Positions 1-8,925 of a stretch of DNA of 64,000 bases are shown piece after piece (position 1 is the stretch's first letter; each line of letters begins with the position of its first letter). The stretch lies in assembly GCF_000292345.1 (NCBI RefSeq), contig NZ_ALOU01000049.1, positions 89,030-153,029 of the forward strand, given 5' to 3'. The notes below the pieces were generated by a model that saw only the letters and a program-made list of their open reading frames with translations, had not been told where the DNA came from and did no database searches. Position numbers and translations under genes: made by a program. The DNA is from Cupriavidus sp. BIS7. GTDB taxonomy: Bacteria > Pseudomonadota > Gammaproteobacteria > Burkholderiales > Burkholderiaceae.

Positions 1-68
1 AGCGCCGGCTCGAAGCCAAGACTCAGCGCGGGCAGGTCAAGGCGCTGCGCGGCAAGGTGTTCGACTAG
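1..68 (+). CDS. arfB: C-terminal end of ribosome-rescue hydrolase ArfB (partial)
   Basis: The frame open from the window edge codes for 21 residues, RRLEAKTQRG... ending ALRGKVFD, then TAG at 66-68. This matches the basic C-terminal tail of E. coli ArfB/YaeJ, which has RRLASK...SSVKAMRGKV in the same place. ArfB is a peptidyl-tRNA hydrolase that frees stalled ribosomes. Its basic tail sits in the empty mRNA channel, and the catalytic GGQ domain would lie upstream of this window. Only the tail is visible, so the call rests on a short but distinctive motif. Confidence 0.72.
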   Translation, partial: RRLEAKTQRGQVKALRGKVFD

Positions 69-231
69 CTTCCCGGCCGATTCGAACAATCACTTCAAAC
101 GGACGGGGCCGTGCGGCCGAAAGTGCCGATTGGAAGGCATCCTCGACGCGTGCACGTTGACTTCGCCGCCAAATCTGGCGATTGTCTACGGCAAATTTAC
201 ATGACGTCCACGACGACAAGGCGCTCATTCC

Positions 232-3200
232 ATGCCCACCGCAACACCTGCCGCTGCTCCCGCTGTTGCCCCTGCTGTTGCCATCGAGCCGATCCCGCGC
301 GATCCGGGTTGGCCAATCGTCGGCAACCTGCTGCAGATCACCCCGGGGGAAGTCGGCCAGCACCTGTTGGCGCGCAGCCGTCACCACGATGGCATCTTCG
401 AACTCGACTTCGCGGGACGTCGCGTGCCGTTCGTGTCGTCGGTGGCGCTGGTCAGTGAGTTGTGCGATGCCACGCGCTTTCGCAAGATCATCGGCCCGCC
501 GCTGTCCTATCTGCGCGACATGGCCGGCGATGGCCTGTTCACCGCGCACAGCGACGAGCCGAACTGGGGCTGCGCACATCGCATCCTGATGCCGGCCTTC
601 AGCCAGCGCGCCATGAAGGGCTACTTCGATGTGATGCTGCGCGTGGCCACGCGGCTGGTGGACAAGTGGGACCGGCAGGGCGCCGATGCCGATATCGCGG
701 TGGCCGACGACATGACAAGGCTGACGCTGGACACCATCGCGCTGTCCGGTTTCGGCTATGACTTCGACTCGTTCGCGAGCGATGAACTGGACCCGTTCAT
801 CGTGGCGATGGTTGGCGCGCTCGGGGAGGCGATGCAGAAGCTGACGCGATTGCCGATCCAGGACCGCTTCATGGGTCGTGCACATCGCCAGGCCGCCCGC
901 GATGTCGCGTACATGCGCAATCTCGTCGATGACGTGATCAGGCAGCGGCGTGCATCGCCAACGTCTGGCATGGATCTGCTGAACCTGATGCTCGAGGCAC
1001 GCGACCCCGAAACAGACCAGCGGCTGGATGACGCCAACATCCGCAACCAGGTCATCACGTTCCTGATTGCCGGCCACGAAACCACCAGTGGCCTGCTGAC
1101 GTTTGCACTCTACGAACTGCTGCGCAACCCGGGCGTGCTGGCGCAGGCCTATGCCGAAGTCGACACGGTACTGCCCGGCGATGCGCCACCGGTCTACGCC
1201 GACCTTGCACGCATGACCGTGCTCGATCGCGTGCTCAAGGAAACGCTGCGGCTATGGCCCACCGCGCCGGCGTTTGCCGTGGCGCCGTTCGATGACGTGG
1301 TGCTCGGCGGCCGTTACCTCCTGCGCAAGAACCGGCGCGTGTCGGTGGTGCTGACGGCGTTGCATCGCGATACGAACGTCTGGGCGAACCCCGAGCGTTT
1401 CGATATCGACCGCTTCCTGCCCGAGAACGAGGCAAGGCTTCCCGCGCATGCATATATGCCGTTTGGCCAGGGGGAGCGTGCCTGCATAGGCCGGCAGTTC
1501 GCACTGACCGAGGCCAAGCTCGCGCTGGCGCTGATGCTGCGCAACTTCGCGTTCCATGACCCGCATGACTATCAGTTCCGGCTCAAGGAAACGCTGACGA
1601 TCAAGCCCGACAACTTCGTGTTGCGCGCACGGCGGCGCAGGCCGCACGAGCGGCTCGTCACACACAGTGTCCCGCAGGCGGCCACCGATACGGCGCAGTC
1701 CGAGGTTCGCGGGCATGGCCAGGCGATGACCGTGCTGTGCGCATCCAGCCTTGGTACGGCCCGGGAACTGGCCGAGCAGATCCACGCGGGCGCGGTTGCG
1801 GCTGGGTTCGATGCGAAGCTGGCCGATCTAGACGATGCAGCAGGCGCCTTGCCCACCTCAGGGCTGGCCATCGTCGTTGCCGCCACCTACAACGGCAGGG
1901 CGCCCGATTCGGGACGCAAGTTCGAAGCGATGCTCGATGCAGGCGATGCCGCTGGCTACCGCGCAGACGGACTGCGCATCGCCATGCTCGGCTGCGGCAA
2001 TTCCCAGTGGGCCACGTACCAGGCGTTTCCGCGACGCGTGTTCGATTTCTTTACTGCGGCCGGTGCCGTGCCGCTGCTGCCGCGCGGCGAGGCCGACGGC
2101 AATGGCGATTTCGACCAGGCGGCTGATCGCTGGCTCGCACAGCTCTGGCAGGCGCTTCAGGCCGATGGTGCGAGTGCGGGCGGCATCGCCGTGGACGTGG
2201 CGCTGCGCAGCATGGCGGCAATTCGTGCCGAGACGCTGCCGGCCGGCACACAGACGTTCACGGTGTTGTCGAACGATGAGCTGGTGGGCGACCCAAGCGG
2301 CCTGTGGGATTTCTCGATCGAGGCACCACGCACGTCGACGCGCGACATTCGCCTGCAAGTGCCGCCCGGTGTCACGTATCGCACGGGCGACCATGTCGCG
2401 GTATGGCCGCAGAACGATGCAAGGCTTGTGGCGGACCTGTGCGAACGGCTCGACATCGACCACGAAGCGATGGTCACGCTGTCGGCGCAGCATGGCGCCG
2501 GGCGCGGTCTGCCAATCGGCCAGGCACTGCCGGTACGGGACCTGCTGACGCACTTCGTCGAGTTGCAGGACGTTGTGTCGCGGCAGACGCTGCGTGCGCT
2601 CGCGCAGGCCACGCGCTGCCCGTTCACCAAACAGTCGCTCGAAATGCTGGCTTCCGACGATGTCGAACACGGCCATGCCGCGAAGGTGGCGGCAAAGCGG
2701 CTCGGCATTCTCGATGTACTGGTTGCATACCCGGCCATCACGCTGACGCTGCAGGAACTTCTGGCCTGCACGGTGCCGATGCGGCCGCGTTTCTACTCGA
2801 TCGCTTCCTCGCCGCTGGTGTCGCCGGACGTGGCGACGCTGCTGGTCGGAACGGTGTGGGCGCCTGCGCTGTCCGGGCGTGGACAGTTCCGTGGCGTGGC
2901 ATCGACGTGGCTTCAGGGACTGGAACCCGGTGCCCACGTGTCCGCGTCGATCCGCACGCCGAATCCGCCATTCGCGCCGGAAGCCGATGCCTCAGTGCCG
3001 ATGCTGCTGATCGGGCCCGGCACAGGCATCGCGCCGTTCAGGGGCTTCCTTGAAGAGCGCGCGGCGCAGCAGGCCGCTGGCAGCGCGGTGACGCCGGTCC
3101 AGCTCTATTTCGGCTGCCGGCATCCGCAACATGACTGGCTCTATGGCGACGACATCGCACGCTGGGCCGGGCAGGGCGTGGCCGAGGTTCATGTCGCCTA

Positions 3201-3450
3201 TTCGGTTGTGCCGGAAGCCGCGCGTTATGTGCAGGACTTGCTCTGGCAGCGACGGGAGCACGTCTGGGCCCAGGTGCAGGCCGGCGCGACGATATACGTC
3301 TGCGGCGATGGGCGTCGCATGGCACCCGCCGTGCGCCAGACGCTGATCGACATCGGTGCGGCGCAGGGCGGCATGACTGCCGAGGCAGCGTCGGACTGGT
3401 TCGCCGGACTGGTGGCAAACGGCCGCTACAGGCAGGACGTCTTCAACTAG
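232..3450 (+). CDS. Self-sufficient cytochrome P450/NADPH-P450 reductase (CYP102 family, P450-BM3 type)
   Basis: A 1072-residue fusion of a haem P450 with a diflavin reductase, expected to hydroxylate fatty acids at sub-terminal carbons using NADPH and O2 in the cytoplasm. Haem domain: I-helix AGHETT at 280-285, ExxR at 337-340, haem loop PFGQGERACIG at 410-420 with Cys418 as ligand. The flavodoxin (FMN) domain starts near 499. The FAD motif RFYS is at 853-856 and the NADPH loop GPGTGIAPFRG at 928-938. Length and domain order match P450-BM3 (about 1050 residues). By alignment from memory, Arg63, Phe67 and Phe103 sit at BM3 positions Arg47, Tyr51 and Phe87. The start follows a weak ribosome site. 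The 163 bases upstream show no clear operator, and no BM3R1-like repressor is adjacent. CYP102E1 of C. metallidurans is the likely relative (recalled, not searched). Confidence 0.95.
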   Translation: MPTATPAAAPAVAPAVAIEPIPRDPGWPIVGNLLQITPGEVGQHLLARSRHHDGIFELDFAGRRVPFVSSVALVSELCDATRFRKIIGPPLSYLRDMAGDGLFTAHSDEPNWGCAHRILMPAFSQRAMKGYFDVMLRVATRLVDKWDRQGADADIAVADDMTRLTLDTIALSGFGYDFDSFASDELDPFIVAMVGALGEAMQKLTRLPIQDRFMGRAHRQAARDVAYMRNLVDDVIRQRRASPTSGMDLLNLMLEARDPETDQRLDDANIRNQVITFLIAGHETTSGLLTFALYELLRNPGVLAQAYAEVDTVLPGDAPPVYADLARMTVLDRVLKETLRLWPTAPAFAVAPFDDVVLGGRYLLRKNRRVSVVLTALHRDTNVWANPERFDIDRFLPENEARLPAHAYMPFGQGERACIGRQFALTEAKLALALMLRNFAFHDPHDYQFRLKETLTIKPDNFVLRARRRRPHERLVTHSVPQAATDTAQSEVRGHGQAMTVLCASSLGTARELAEQIHAGAVAAGFDAKLADLDDAAGALPTSGLAIVVAATYNGRAPDSGRKFEAMLDAGDAAGYRADGLRIAMLGCGNSQWATYQAFPRRVFDFFTAAGAVPLLPRGEADGNGDFDQAADRWLAQLWQALQADGASAGGIAVDVALRSMAAIRAETLPAGTQTFTVLSNDELVGDPSGLWDFSIEAPRTSTRDIRLQVPPGVTYRTGDHVAVWPQNDARLVADLCERLDIDHEAMVTLSAQHGAGRGLPIGQALPVRDLLTHFVELQDVVSRQTLRALAQATRCPFTKQSLEMLASDDVEHGHAAKVAAKRLGILDVLVAYPAITLTLQELLACTVPMRPRFYSIASSPLVSPDVATLLVGTVWAPALSGRGQFRGVASTWLQGLEPGAHVSASIRTPNPPFAPEADASVPMLLIGPGTGIAPFRGFLEERAAQQAAGSAVTPVQLYFGCRHPQHDWLYGDDIARWAGQGVAEVHVAYSVVPEAARYVQDLLWQRREHVWAQVQAGATIYVCGDGRRMAPAVRQTLIDIGAAQGGMTAEAASDWFAGLVANGRYRQDVFN

Positions 3451-3537
3451 TTGGCAGGAATCCGCTGAACGTTGTCCGTCGGCCGCGCTTGCTGCCTCGT
3501 ACGCTGGATGCCATCCCCCTTCCTTCCGGAGATTCCG

Positions 3538-4746
3538 ATGGCTTCCCTCGCAATGCGGCAGGCGCGCGTGCTGGCGCTGTGCCAGGCGCTTTACACGTCG
3601 GCGCTGTCCGTCGACCTGACGCTGACCGGGTTGGTCGGCTATACGCTGGCGCCGGACAAGGCACTGGCCACGTTGCCGTTCGCGCTGATCACAGTGGCCT
3701 CGGCGCTCACGGCGATCGCGGCGGCATTCCTGATCGAACGGCTGGGCCGGCGCCTGGCGTTCTGCATTGGGGGCGCGGCCTGCATGGCGGGCGGGCTGGT
3801 TTCGGTGATGGCGATCTGGCGTCATGACTTCCTGCTGTTCTGCGTTGGCACCGCGCTGGTTGGCGTGTTCCAGGCATTTGCACGCTTCTACCGCCTTGCC
3901 GCGGCGGACGCCGCCCCTGCGGCGGAAAAGCCGCGCGCGATTTCCGCCGTGCTGACGGGCGGGGTTGTTGCAGCGGTATGTGGCCCCGCCATTGCCGCGT
4001 GGAGCGCGGACATGATGCAGCCGCTGCCGTTTGCGGGCTCCTATGCCGTGGTAGCGATATTTGGGGCACTGTCCGTGGCGCTGCTGGCGCTGGCCTATCG
4101 CGAGCCGCCCGCTCCCATGCATTCGGCTGCATCCGTGGATCACCTGCCGGCCCGGCCTCTTGGCGAGATCGTGCGGCAGCCGGTGTTCCTCGCGTCGTTC
4201 GCGAACAACGGCATCGGCAATGCAGTGATGATGTTCATGATGACCGCCACGCCGATTGCGGCCGTGGCATGCCAGCACACCATCACGCAGGGCGCGCAAA
4301 TCATCGAGTGGCATCTGGTCGGCATGTACGCGCCGTCGTTCTTCTCGGGCTGGCTGCTGCAACGCTTCGGTAATCCGCTCATGCTGGTCAGCGGCATTGC
4401 ACTGTCGGCCATCGCAGCGATCGTCGCACTGTGCTCGACGTCGTTGCCCGCGTTCTATGTCGCGCTGCTTTGCCTCGGGGTGGGATGGAACTTCATGTTC
4501 GTCGGCGGCACGACGCTGCTGACCAGCAGCTACCGCCCGGCGGAGCGGGCACGGACGCAGGCGGCCAGCGAGTTTTCCACAGCCGTGCTGACCGCGCTGG
4601 CAACGCTGGCAGCGGGCCAGGTGCTGAATCAGTGGGGCTGGCAGGGCGTGAATATGGCCGTGCTGCCGGCGCTGGCGGTGGCGCTTGTGGTGACGCTGGC
4701 GTGGCAACGGCGCGAGCGGCTGGCGCTGTCGGCTGCGGGCGTATGA
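3538..4746 (+). CDS. MFS transporter, function unknown
   Basis: A 402-residue, very hydrophobic protein with about 12 predicted membrane spans. It reads as a major facilitator superfamily permease, with an RLGRR loop after the second span as in the usual MFS A-motif region. The ATG at 3538 is chosen over an in-frame start at 3472 because CGGAG lies 7-11 bases upstream and the protein then begins MASLAMRQARVLALCQ. It follows the P450 gene by 87 bases on the same strand, so co-transcription is possible. The substrate cannot be told from sequence. A repeat element follows directly after the stop. Confidence 0.8.
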   Translation: MASLAMRQARVLALCQALYTSALSVDLTLTGLVGYTLAPDKALATLPFALITVASALTAIAAAFLIERLGRRLAFCIGGAACMAGGLVSVMAIWRHDFLLFCVGTALVGVFQAFARFYRLAAADAAPAAEKPRAISAVLTGGVVAAVCGPAIAAWSADMMQPLPFAGSYAVVAIFGALSVALLALAYREPPAPMHSAASVDHLPARPLGEIVRQPVFLASFANNGIGNAVMMFMMTATPIAAVACQHTITQGAQIIEWHLVGMYAPSFFSGWLLQRFGNPLMLVSGIALSAIAAIVALCSTSLPAFYVALLCLGVGWNFMFVGGTTLLTSSYRPAERARTQAASEFSTAVLTALATLAAGQVLNQWGWQGVNMAVLPALAVALVVTLAWQRRERLALSAAGV

Positions 4747-4766
4747 TCTTCGCATTGCAGGCGCCG

Positions 4767-4884
4767 GCCCTTTCCCCCAGCCCCTCTCCCGCAGGCGGGA
4801 GAGGGGAGCGAACCGACAGCGATCGAGATGCCCTTGGGGTTCTCCCCTCTCCCGCGCGCGGGAGAGGGGTCGGGGGAGAGGGCC
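4767..4884. repeat. Palindromic intergenic repeat, copy A (two hairpins)
   Basis: Two hairpins built on the same module. CCCCTCTCCCGC at 4781-4792 pairs with GCGGGAGAGGGG at 4795-4806, and a second hairpin lies at about 4843-4870. The outer ends GGCCCTTTCCCCCAGC and the G-rich complement at the right end make the whole unit an imperfect inverted repeat. Related copies lie at 10651-10731, 14611-14736 and 63896-64000. It sits between the MFS gene and the AraC regulator and may act as an mRNA-stabilising or terminator-like hairpin. Confidence 0.85.
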
Positions 4885-4912
4885 AGCGTATCAACATCCA
4901 ACTGCCCCAACC

Positions 4913-5938
4913 ATGCCAATCGCCCCCGAACTACCGCGCGTCGTGGTGATCGTCGCGCCAGATCCTGCGCAGGAACTCGACGTTACCGGGCCAACCGCGG
5001 TGTTCGGCGCCGCCAACAAGCTGTGCGGCCGCCAACAGCCGCCCTACGAACTGCACGTGGTCAGCGTCAGCGACGATGCGATCGTGCGAACCGAGAGCGG
5101 CGTACGCATGCTGGCCGACGCACCCTATCACCGGATACGCGAACAGGTCGGCAGGCCCATCGACACACTGCTGATCTCTGGCGGATCTGGCCATGCGCGC
5201 GCGGCAGAGGACGAACGCCTGATCGGCTGGCTGCGCGCGCAAGCGGGGCAGGTACGCCGGATGGGAGCGGTCTGTACCGGCGCGTTTGTGCTGGCAAGCA
5301 CAGGGCTGCTCGATGCGCAGCGCGTGACAACACATTGGCGTCATGCCACACGGTTGGCTGACCGCCATCCGCAGCTTGACGTCGATGCCGATCCAATCTG
5401 GATTCGCGCAGGGCGCTTCTACACATCGGCAGGCGTGACGGCAGGCATGGATCTCTCGCTCGCATTGGTCGAGGAAGACCTCGGTCATGCCGTGTCGCTG
5501 GAAGTGGCGCGTGAGCTGGTGCTGTTCCTGCGGCGGCCCGGTAACCAGGCACAGTTTTCCACAGTGCTGCGGGCGCAGGCCGCGCAAAGTCCGGAACTGC
5601 AGGCACTGCAGACGTGGATTGCCGATAACCTCGGCCGTGACCTTTCCGTGGGTGTGCTGGCCGAAAAGGCGGCGATGAGTCCGCGCAACTTTGCGCGGGT
5701 ATTTGCCAGGCAGGTGGGAGAAACGCCGGCGCGCTACGTCGAGCGGCTTCGTGTGGAAGCGGTGCGGCGATTGCTGGAGGGTGGCGATCGCCGGCTGGAA
5801 ACCATTGCGCACGCCACCGGGTTTGGTAACGCCGACGTCATGCGACAGGCGTTTCAGCGTCATTTGCAGACGACGCCCGAAAGGTATCGGGCGGCGTTCC
5901 GCGTGGAGGGCAGGGAGGCGGCGCTGGCGGCAGCCTGA
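4913..5938 (+). CDS. GlxA-type transcription regulator: DJ-1/PfpI domain plus AraC HTH
   Basis: A 341-residue two-domain regulator. Residues 8-190 form a DJ-1/PfpI (class I amidotransferase-like) sensor domain with the nucleophile-elbow sequence MGAVCTGAF, Cys121. Residues about 225-325 form a double helix-turn-helix AraC domain with the usual FARVFARQVG and FGNADVMRQAF recognition segments. GlxA-family members often control nearby nitrogen or amino-acid genes. Here the upstream MFS gene is a candidate target, but no operator was recognised. The start at 4913 follows the repeat element by 28 bases with no strong ribosome site. Confidence 0.88.
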   Translation: MPIAPELPRVVVIVAPDPAQELDVTGPTAVFGAANKLCGRQQPPYELHVVSVSDDAIVRTESGVRMLADAPYHRIREQVGRPIDTLLISGGSGHARAAEDERLIGWLRAQAGQVRRMGAVCTGAFVLASTGLLDAQRVTTHWRHATRLADRHPQLDVDADPIWIRAGRFYTSAGVTAGMDLSLALVEEDLGHAVSLEVARELVLFLRRPGNQAQFSTVLRAQAAQSPELQALQTWIADNLGRDLSVGVLAEKAAMSPRNFARVFARQVGETPARYVERLRVEAVRRLLEGGDRRLETIAHATGFGNADVMRQAFQRHLQTTPERYRAAFRVEGREAALAAA

Positions 5939-5977
5939 CCGCCAGCGCGTGCTGCTGGTACCGCCCCTGAGCGCTGC

Positions 5978-6856
5978 TTAGCGGGCGCCCTGCAGGGCAG
6001 CGATACGCGACTCGATCGGCGGGTGGCTGGCGAACAGCGCCATCCACGACTTGCCGCCCGAGATACCCATCGCCTGCATGTTCTGCGGCAGGCCGTCGGC
6101 GTCCAGGCCGCCAAGACGGCGCAGCGCGGCCACCATCGGGCTCGGGGTGCCCAGCAGTTTGGCGGCGCCGGCATCGGCACGATACTCGCGATGCCGCGAG
6201 AATGTGGCGACGATGACGCTGGCCAGGATGCCGAAGACAATCTCGCAGACCACTACGGTGATCATGTAGCCGATGCCGGGGCCGCTCGACTCCTCGTCAT
6301 TGCGGCGCAGCCACGAGTCGACAAAATAACCGACCACGCGTGCCAGGAAGATCACGAACGTGTTCACCACGCCCTGGATCAGCGTCAGCGTGACCATGTC
6401 GCCATTGGCGATGTGCGCCACTTCGTGCGCAAGCACTGCCTCGACTTCATCGTGCGACATCGACTGCAGCAGGCCCGTGGATACGGCCACGAGCGAGCTT
6501 TTCTTTGACGCGCCCGTGGCAAATGCATTTGGCTCGCCTTCATAGATCGCCACTTCGGGCATCGGCAGGCCGGCCCGCATGGCCAGCTTCTCTACCGTCT
6601 GTACCAGCCAGAGTTCGGTGCTGTTGCTCGGATGGGTGATGACCTGCGCACCGGTCGACCACTTGGCGATGGTCTTCGACATCAACAGCGAGATGAACGA
6701 ACCGCCAAAGCCCATCAGCGCGGAAAACGCCAGCAGCATGCCAAGGTTGAGACCGTTCGCGGTCAGGAAGCGGTTCACGCCCAGCAGGCTGGCCGTGATA
6801 CTGAGGACAAGCATGACGGCGATGTTGGTCGCCAGGAACAGAAAAATTCGTTTCAT
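5978..6856 (-). CDS. htpX: Membrane zinc metalloprotease HtpX
   Basis: 292 residues, the same length as E. coli HtpX (293). It has two N-terminal membrane spans (about 4-24 and 37-57), the zinc motif HEVAH at 144-148, and a later pair of hydrophobic segments (about 160-215). The third zinc ligand region is [10 protein letters not shown]. HtpX is an M48 inner-membrane protease for misfolded membrane proteins, usually induced by heat or envelope stress. The start [11 protein letters not shown] is chosen at 6856. The longer frame upstream has no matching family sequence. Confidence 0.96.
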   Translation of the reverse strand: MKRIFLFLATNIAVMLVLSITASLLGVNRFLTANGLNLGMLLAFSALMGFGGSFISLLMSKTIAKWSTGAQVITHPSNSTELWLVQTVEKLAMRAGLPMPEVAIYEGEPNAFATGASKKSSLVAVSTGLLQSMSHDEVEAVLAHEVAHIANGDMVTLTLIQGVVNTFVIFLARVVGYFVDSWLRRNDEESSGPGIGYMITVVVCEIVFGILASVIVATFSRHREYRADAGAAKLLGTPSPMVAALRRLGGLDADGLPQNMQAMGISGGKSWMALFASHPPIESRIAALQGAR

Positions 6857-6968
6857 GGATGTGGGGCGAGACTCAGGAAGAACGCGGACGAAGCCGCAAG
6901 CGCGGGGCACGGCTAGAACGTGCCACGTGAAAAGGATGCGCGCGAAGCAACCTCCGCGCGAAAGAGGA

Positions 6969-7376
6969 TCAGCCGCGCGGAGGGCGCGGCAGCAGAGGCA
7001 GGTCGGGGTCCGGCAGCACGGTGCGGACGTATTGCGGCACCGCGCCGCGGCCGGCCGCTGTCACCATGCGCGGAAGCGGCGCGGGCAGCAGTTGCTCGGC
7101 GAAATCCGCGCCCGGGGGCGACGATTCCGCGCTATCGGCAGGGTAGGAGGGATCTTGAGATGCCGGCGCGCCGTGGTCGACCTGATCGGCCACCACCTGC
7201 ATCGTCGCCTGCAGGGCATGCGTGGCATTCCCTGTCTGTTGCGAAGTCTGTTGCGAAGTCTGTTGCGACTGTGTCAGCGCAATCCCCGATGCAGAAGACG
7301 CACCAATGCCTGCCCAGGCCTGCAACGGCAGGAAGGCAAGCAGCACGATCATCAGCAGTAACCGGAACGGTTGCAC
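6969..7376 (-). CDS. Hypothetical secreted protein, possibly CzcI-like
   Basis: 135 residues beginning with a clear signal peptide ([23 protein letters not shown]), then a Gln/Thr/Ser stretch with SQQT repeats and a Pro-rich C-terminus ending LLPRPPRG. It has no recognised domain. Signal, size and Pro-rich end are reminiscent of the small periplasmic CzcI proteins of heavy-metal loci, and the gene is divergent from a CadR/PbrR-type regulator, but the His-rich part of CzcI is missing. The start is uncertain: 7376 is a GTG without a ribosome site, and an in-frame ATG lies at 7352. Confidence 0.55.
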   Translation of the reverse strand: MQPFRLLLMIVLLAFLPLQAWAGIGASSASGIALTQSQQTSQQTSQQTGNATHALQATMQVVADQVDHGAPASQDPSYPADSAESSPPGADFAEQLLPAPLPRMVTAAGRGAVPQYVRTVLPDPDLPLLPRPPRG

Positions 7377-7541
7377 GAGTGGCGGGTGGCGCGGGGCACT
7401 AAAAGAATGGCGTCGATTCTACAGGATCGAAAACATCCGCGCGGTCCATCCATGGTGCGGCCGGCGCACTTTCCGAGGATTCTCAAGGCTCGGCGCGCGA
7501 GCCCGCAAAATGATCGCGATTGCGCTACACTTCGTCGGTAA

Positions 7542-7560
7542 CCCTGTAATGACTACAGGG
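7542..7560. promoter_or_regulatory. CadR/PbrR-type MerR operator
   Basis: Perfect 7-bp inverted repeat CCCTGTA-ATGAC-TACAGGG, 27 bases upstream of the MerR-family start. It closely matches the known CadR/PbrR operator form ACCCTATAGTGGCTACAGGGT. Such sites lie in an over-long -35/-10 spacer. The flanking hexamers here are poor matches, so promoter direction is not fixed. It could serve the regulator itself, the divergent gene, or both. Confidence 0.82.
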
Positions 7561-7586
7561 ATTGTGCAATTGTGGAGGAACCGGCC

Positions 7587-8021
7587 ATGCGCATTGGTGA
7601 ACTGTCCCGGCACAGTGGTTGCGACGTCGAAACTATTCGGTACTACGAACGCGAGGGGCTGCTAGACGCCCCGCAGCGCGAGGACAACGGCTATCGCCGC
7701 TATGGCGACGGCCATCTGGTCCAGCTCAACTTTGTGCGTCACTGCCGTTCGCTGGGCATGAGCCTGGCGGATGTGCGCCGGTTGCGCGATTTCCAGCGTA
7801 ACCCGTCGCTTGCGTGTGACGATATCAACACGCTGCTGGACCGCCAGATCGAGCAGATCCATGCGCAGCGCGTCGCGCTTGAAGCGTTGGAAGGGCAACT
7901 GCGCACATTGCGCCATTCGTGCGAGAACCCGAATTCGCACCCGGCCAGCGAGTGCGGCATTCTCCAGAACCTGCAGCAGGCAGCGGAAGGCGCCGCTTGC
8001 GAGTGCCATCCGCGCCACTGA
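7587..8021 (+). CDS. cadR: Cd(II)/Pb(II)-responsive MerR-family regulator (CadR/PbrR type)
   Basis: 144 residues. N-terminal MerR helix-turn-helix (MRIGELSRHSGCDVETIRYY) and a dimerisation helix. The metal-site cysteines are Cys77, Cys112 and Cys123, which corresponds to the C77/C112/C119 set of CadR and the equivalent set of PbrR. The C-terminus ends CECHPRH, recalling the His/Cys tail of CadR. The start at 7587 follows GGAGG. The usual partner, a CadA/ZntA ATPase, is absent. Neighbours are a small secreted protein (divergent) and rnk, so the controlled gene is unclear. Confidence 0.88.
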   Translation: MRIGELSRHSGCDVETIRYYEREGLLDAPQREDNGYRRYGDGHLVQLNFVRHCRSLGMSLADVRRLRDFQRNPSLACDDINTLLDRQIEQIHAQRVALEALEGQLRTLRHSCENPNSHPASECGILQNLQQAAEGAACECHPRH

Positions 8022-8442
8022 CAGCCCATCCGGCTTTCGCCATCCCGGCCATCCCGGCCATCCCGCCTTCGCGACCTTCGCCAGCCGGCTGCAAGGCGGC
8101 TGTGCTACGATGGCCGCTCGTCACTTTGACGCCTTACCAGTAACTCAGAGCATTCCTGCGATGTCCCGTCATCTACCGTTCGCCGCCCTTGCCATGGTTC
8201 GCCTCGCGCGACCGGCGCGCGCACGCGTGATGGCGCCGGCCATCCACGCCAGCCGCCGGATCAACGCCCCGCTTGATCCCGCCCGGTTCCCGGCCTGACA
8301 GATCCCCATCCTGAGTCGTAGGGGTCCGGCGCCGAACCGGGCCCGAGCCACCACGTACTTACGCATTTCCCTTGCTGTGTCCCTCCGGCGCGCGAAAACG
8401 CCGCGCCGGCCAATCGAATCTGCTTTTGCGAGAGGCATTGCC
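8022..8442 (+). other. Long rnk leader region with a possible 45-codon upstream frame
   Basis: 421 bases between cadR and rnk. It starts with three tandem copies of CCATCCCGG-like sequence (8039-8066). A -10-like TACGAT occurs at about 8106. A small open frame runs 8161-8298 (MSRHLPFAALAMV..., Arg- and Ala-rich, 45 codons). The rest (8299-8442) is GC-rich and could fold (GGCGCGCGAAAACGCCGCGCC). Structured RNA leaders of rnk are known in pseudomonads, but no match to those can be claimed here. Confidence 0.4.
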
Positions 8443-8874
8443 ATGGCCAAGACCAAAACAGCCGCGCAATCACGCGCTGCAACCCTTTACCTGACCGAAC
8501 TCGACATCACTCGCCTGGAGGGCATTGCCAGCCGCTCCGGTACGGCCGAGCTCGACGAGATGCTCGATGCACTGCTGGCTCGCGCAGTTATCGTCTCGCC
8601 CGATGCCATTCCGCGGGATGTCGTTACGATGAATTCGCGCGTGGTGTGTGTGCTCGAGGGCGAGGCCCAGCCGCGCGACTGGACCCTGGTGTATCCCGAC
8701 AATGCCGACCTGGCGGGCGGCCGGTTATCGGTGCTGTCGCCAATCGGCCAGGCGCTGCTGGGTGCCCGTGCCGGCCAATCCGTCGATTACCGCCTGCCGG
8801 ACGGCCGCGCGCAGCGCGTCACCATCATGGAAATCGCATTCCAGCCCGAAGCCAGCGGCCAGTACACGCTTTGA
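8443..8874 (+). CDS. rnk: Nucleoside diphosphate kinase regulator Rnk (GreA/GreB-like)
   Basis: 143 residues: a short N-terminal arm followed by the GreA/GreB C-terminal FKBP-like domain, with the family segments FTLVYPD-like WTLVYPDNAD, LSVLSPIGQALLG and DYRLPDG. Rnk binds RNA polymerase near the secondary channel like Gre factors but lacks the long coiled coil, and it influences nucleotide pools. The start at 8443 is preceded by GCGAGAGG at a good distance. The upstream in-frame start at 8377 would add unrelated residues. Confidence 0.9.
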   Translation: MAKTKTAAQSRAATLYLTELDITRLEGIASRSGTAELDEMLDALLARAVIVSPDAIPRDVVTMNSRVVCVLEGEAQPRDWTLVYPDNADLAGGRLSVLSPIGQALLGARAGQSVDYRLPDGRAQRVTIMEIAFQPEASGQYTL

Positions 8875-8892
8875 TGACGCAACCCGATCGTG

Positions 8893-8925
8893 ACTCATCC
8901 GGCTTGGCATCCATGCCGGGTGAGT
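8893..8925 (+). terminator. Stem-loop after rnk
   Basis: ACTCATCCGGC at 8893-8903 pairs with GCCGGGTGAGT at 8915-8925 (one G-T pair). No T-run follows, so it may be a weak terminator or RNA-end stabiliser. The remaining gap to 9161 shows nothing further that can be named. Confidence 0.45.

Noticed and set aside
2992..4755. A 587-codon antisense frame over the P450 end and the MFS gene
   Set aside because: The composition is that of a shadow frame (Arg, Gln, His runs) and the opposite strand codes for well-supported proteins.
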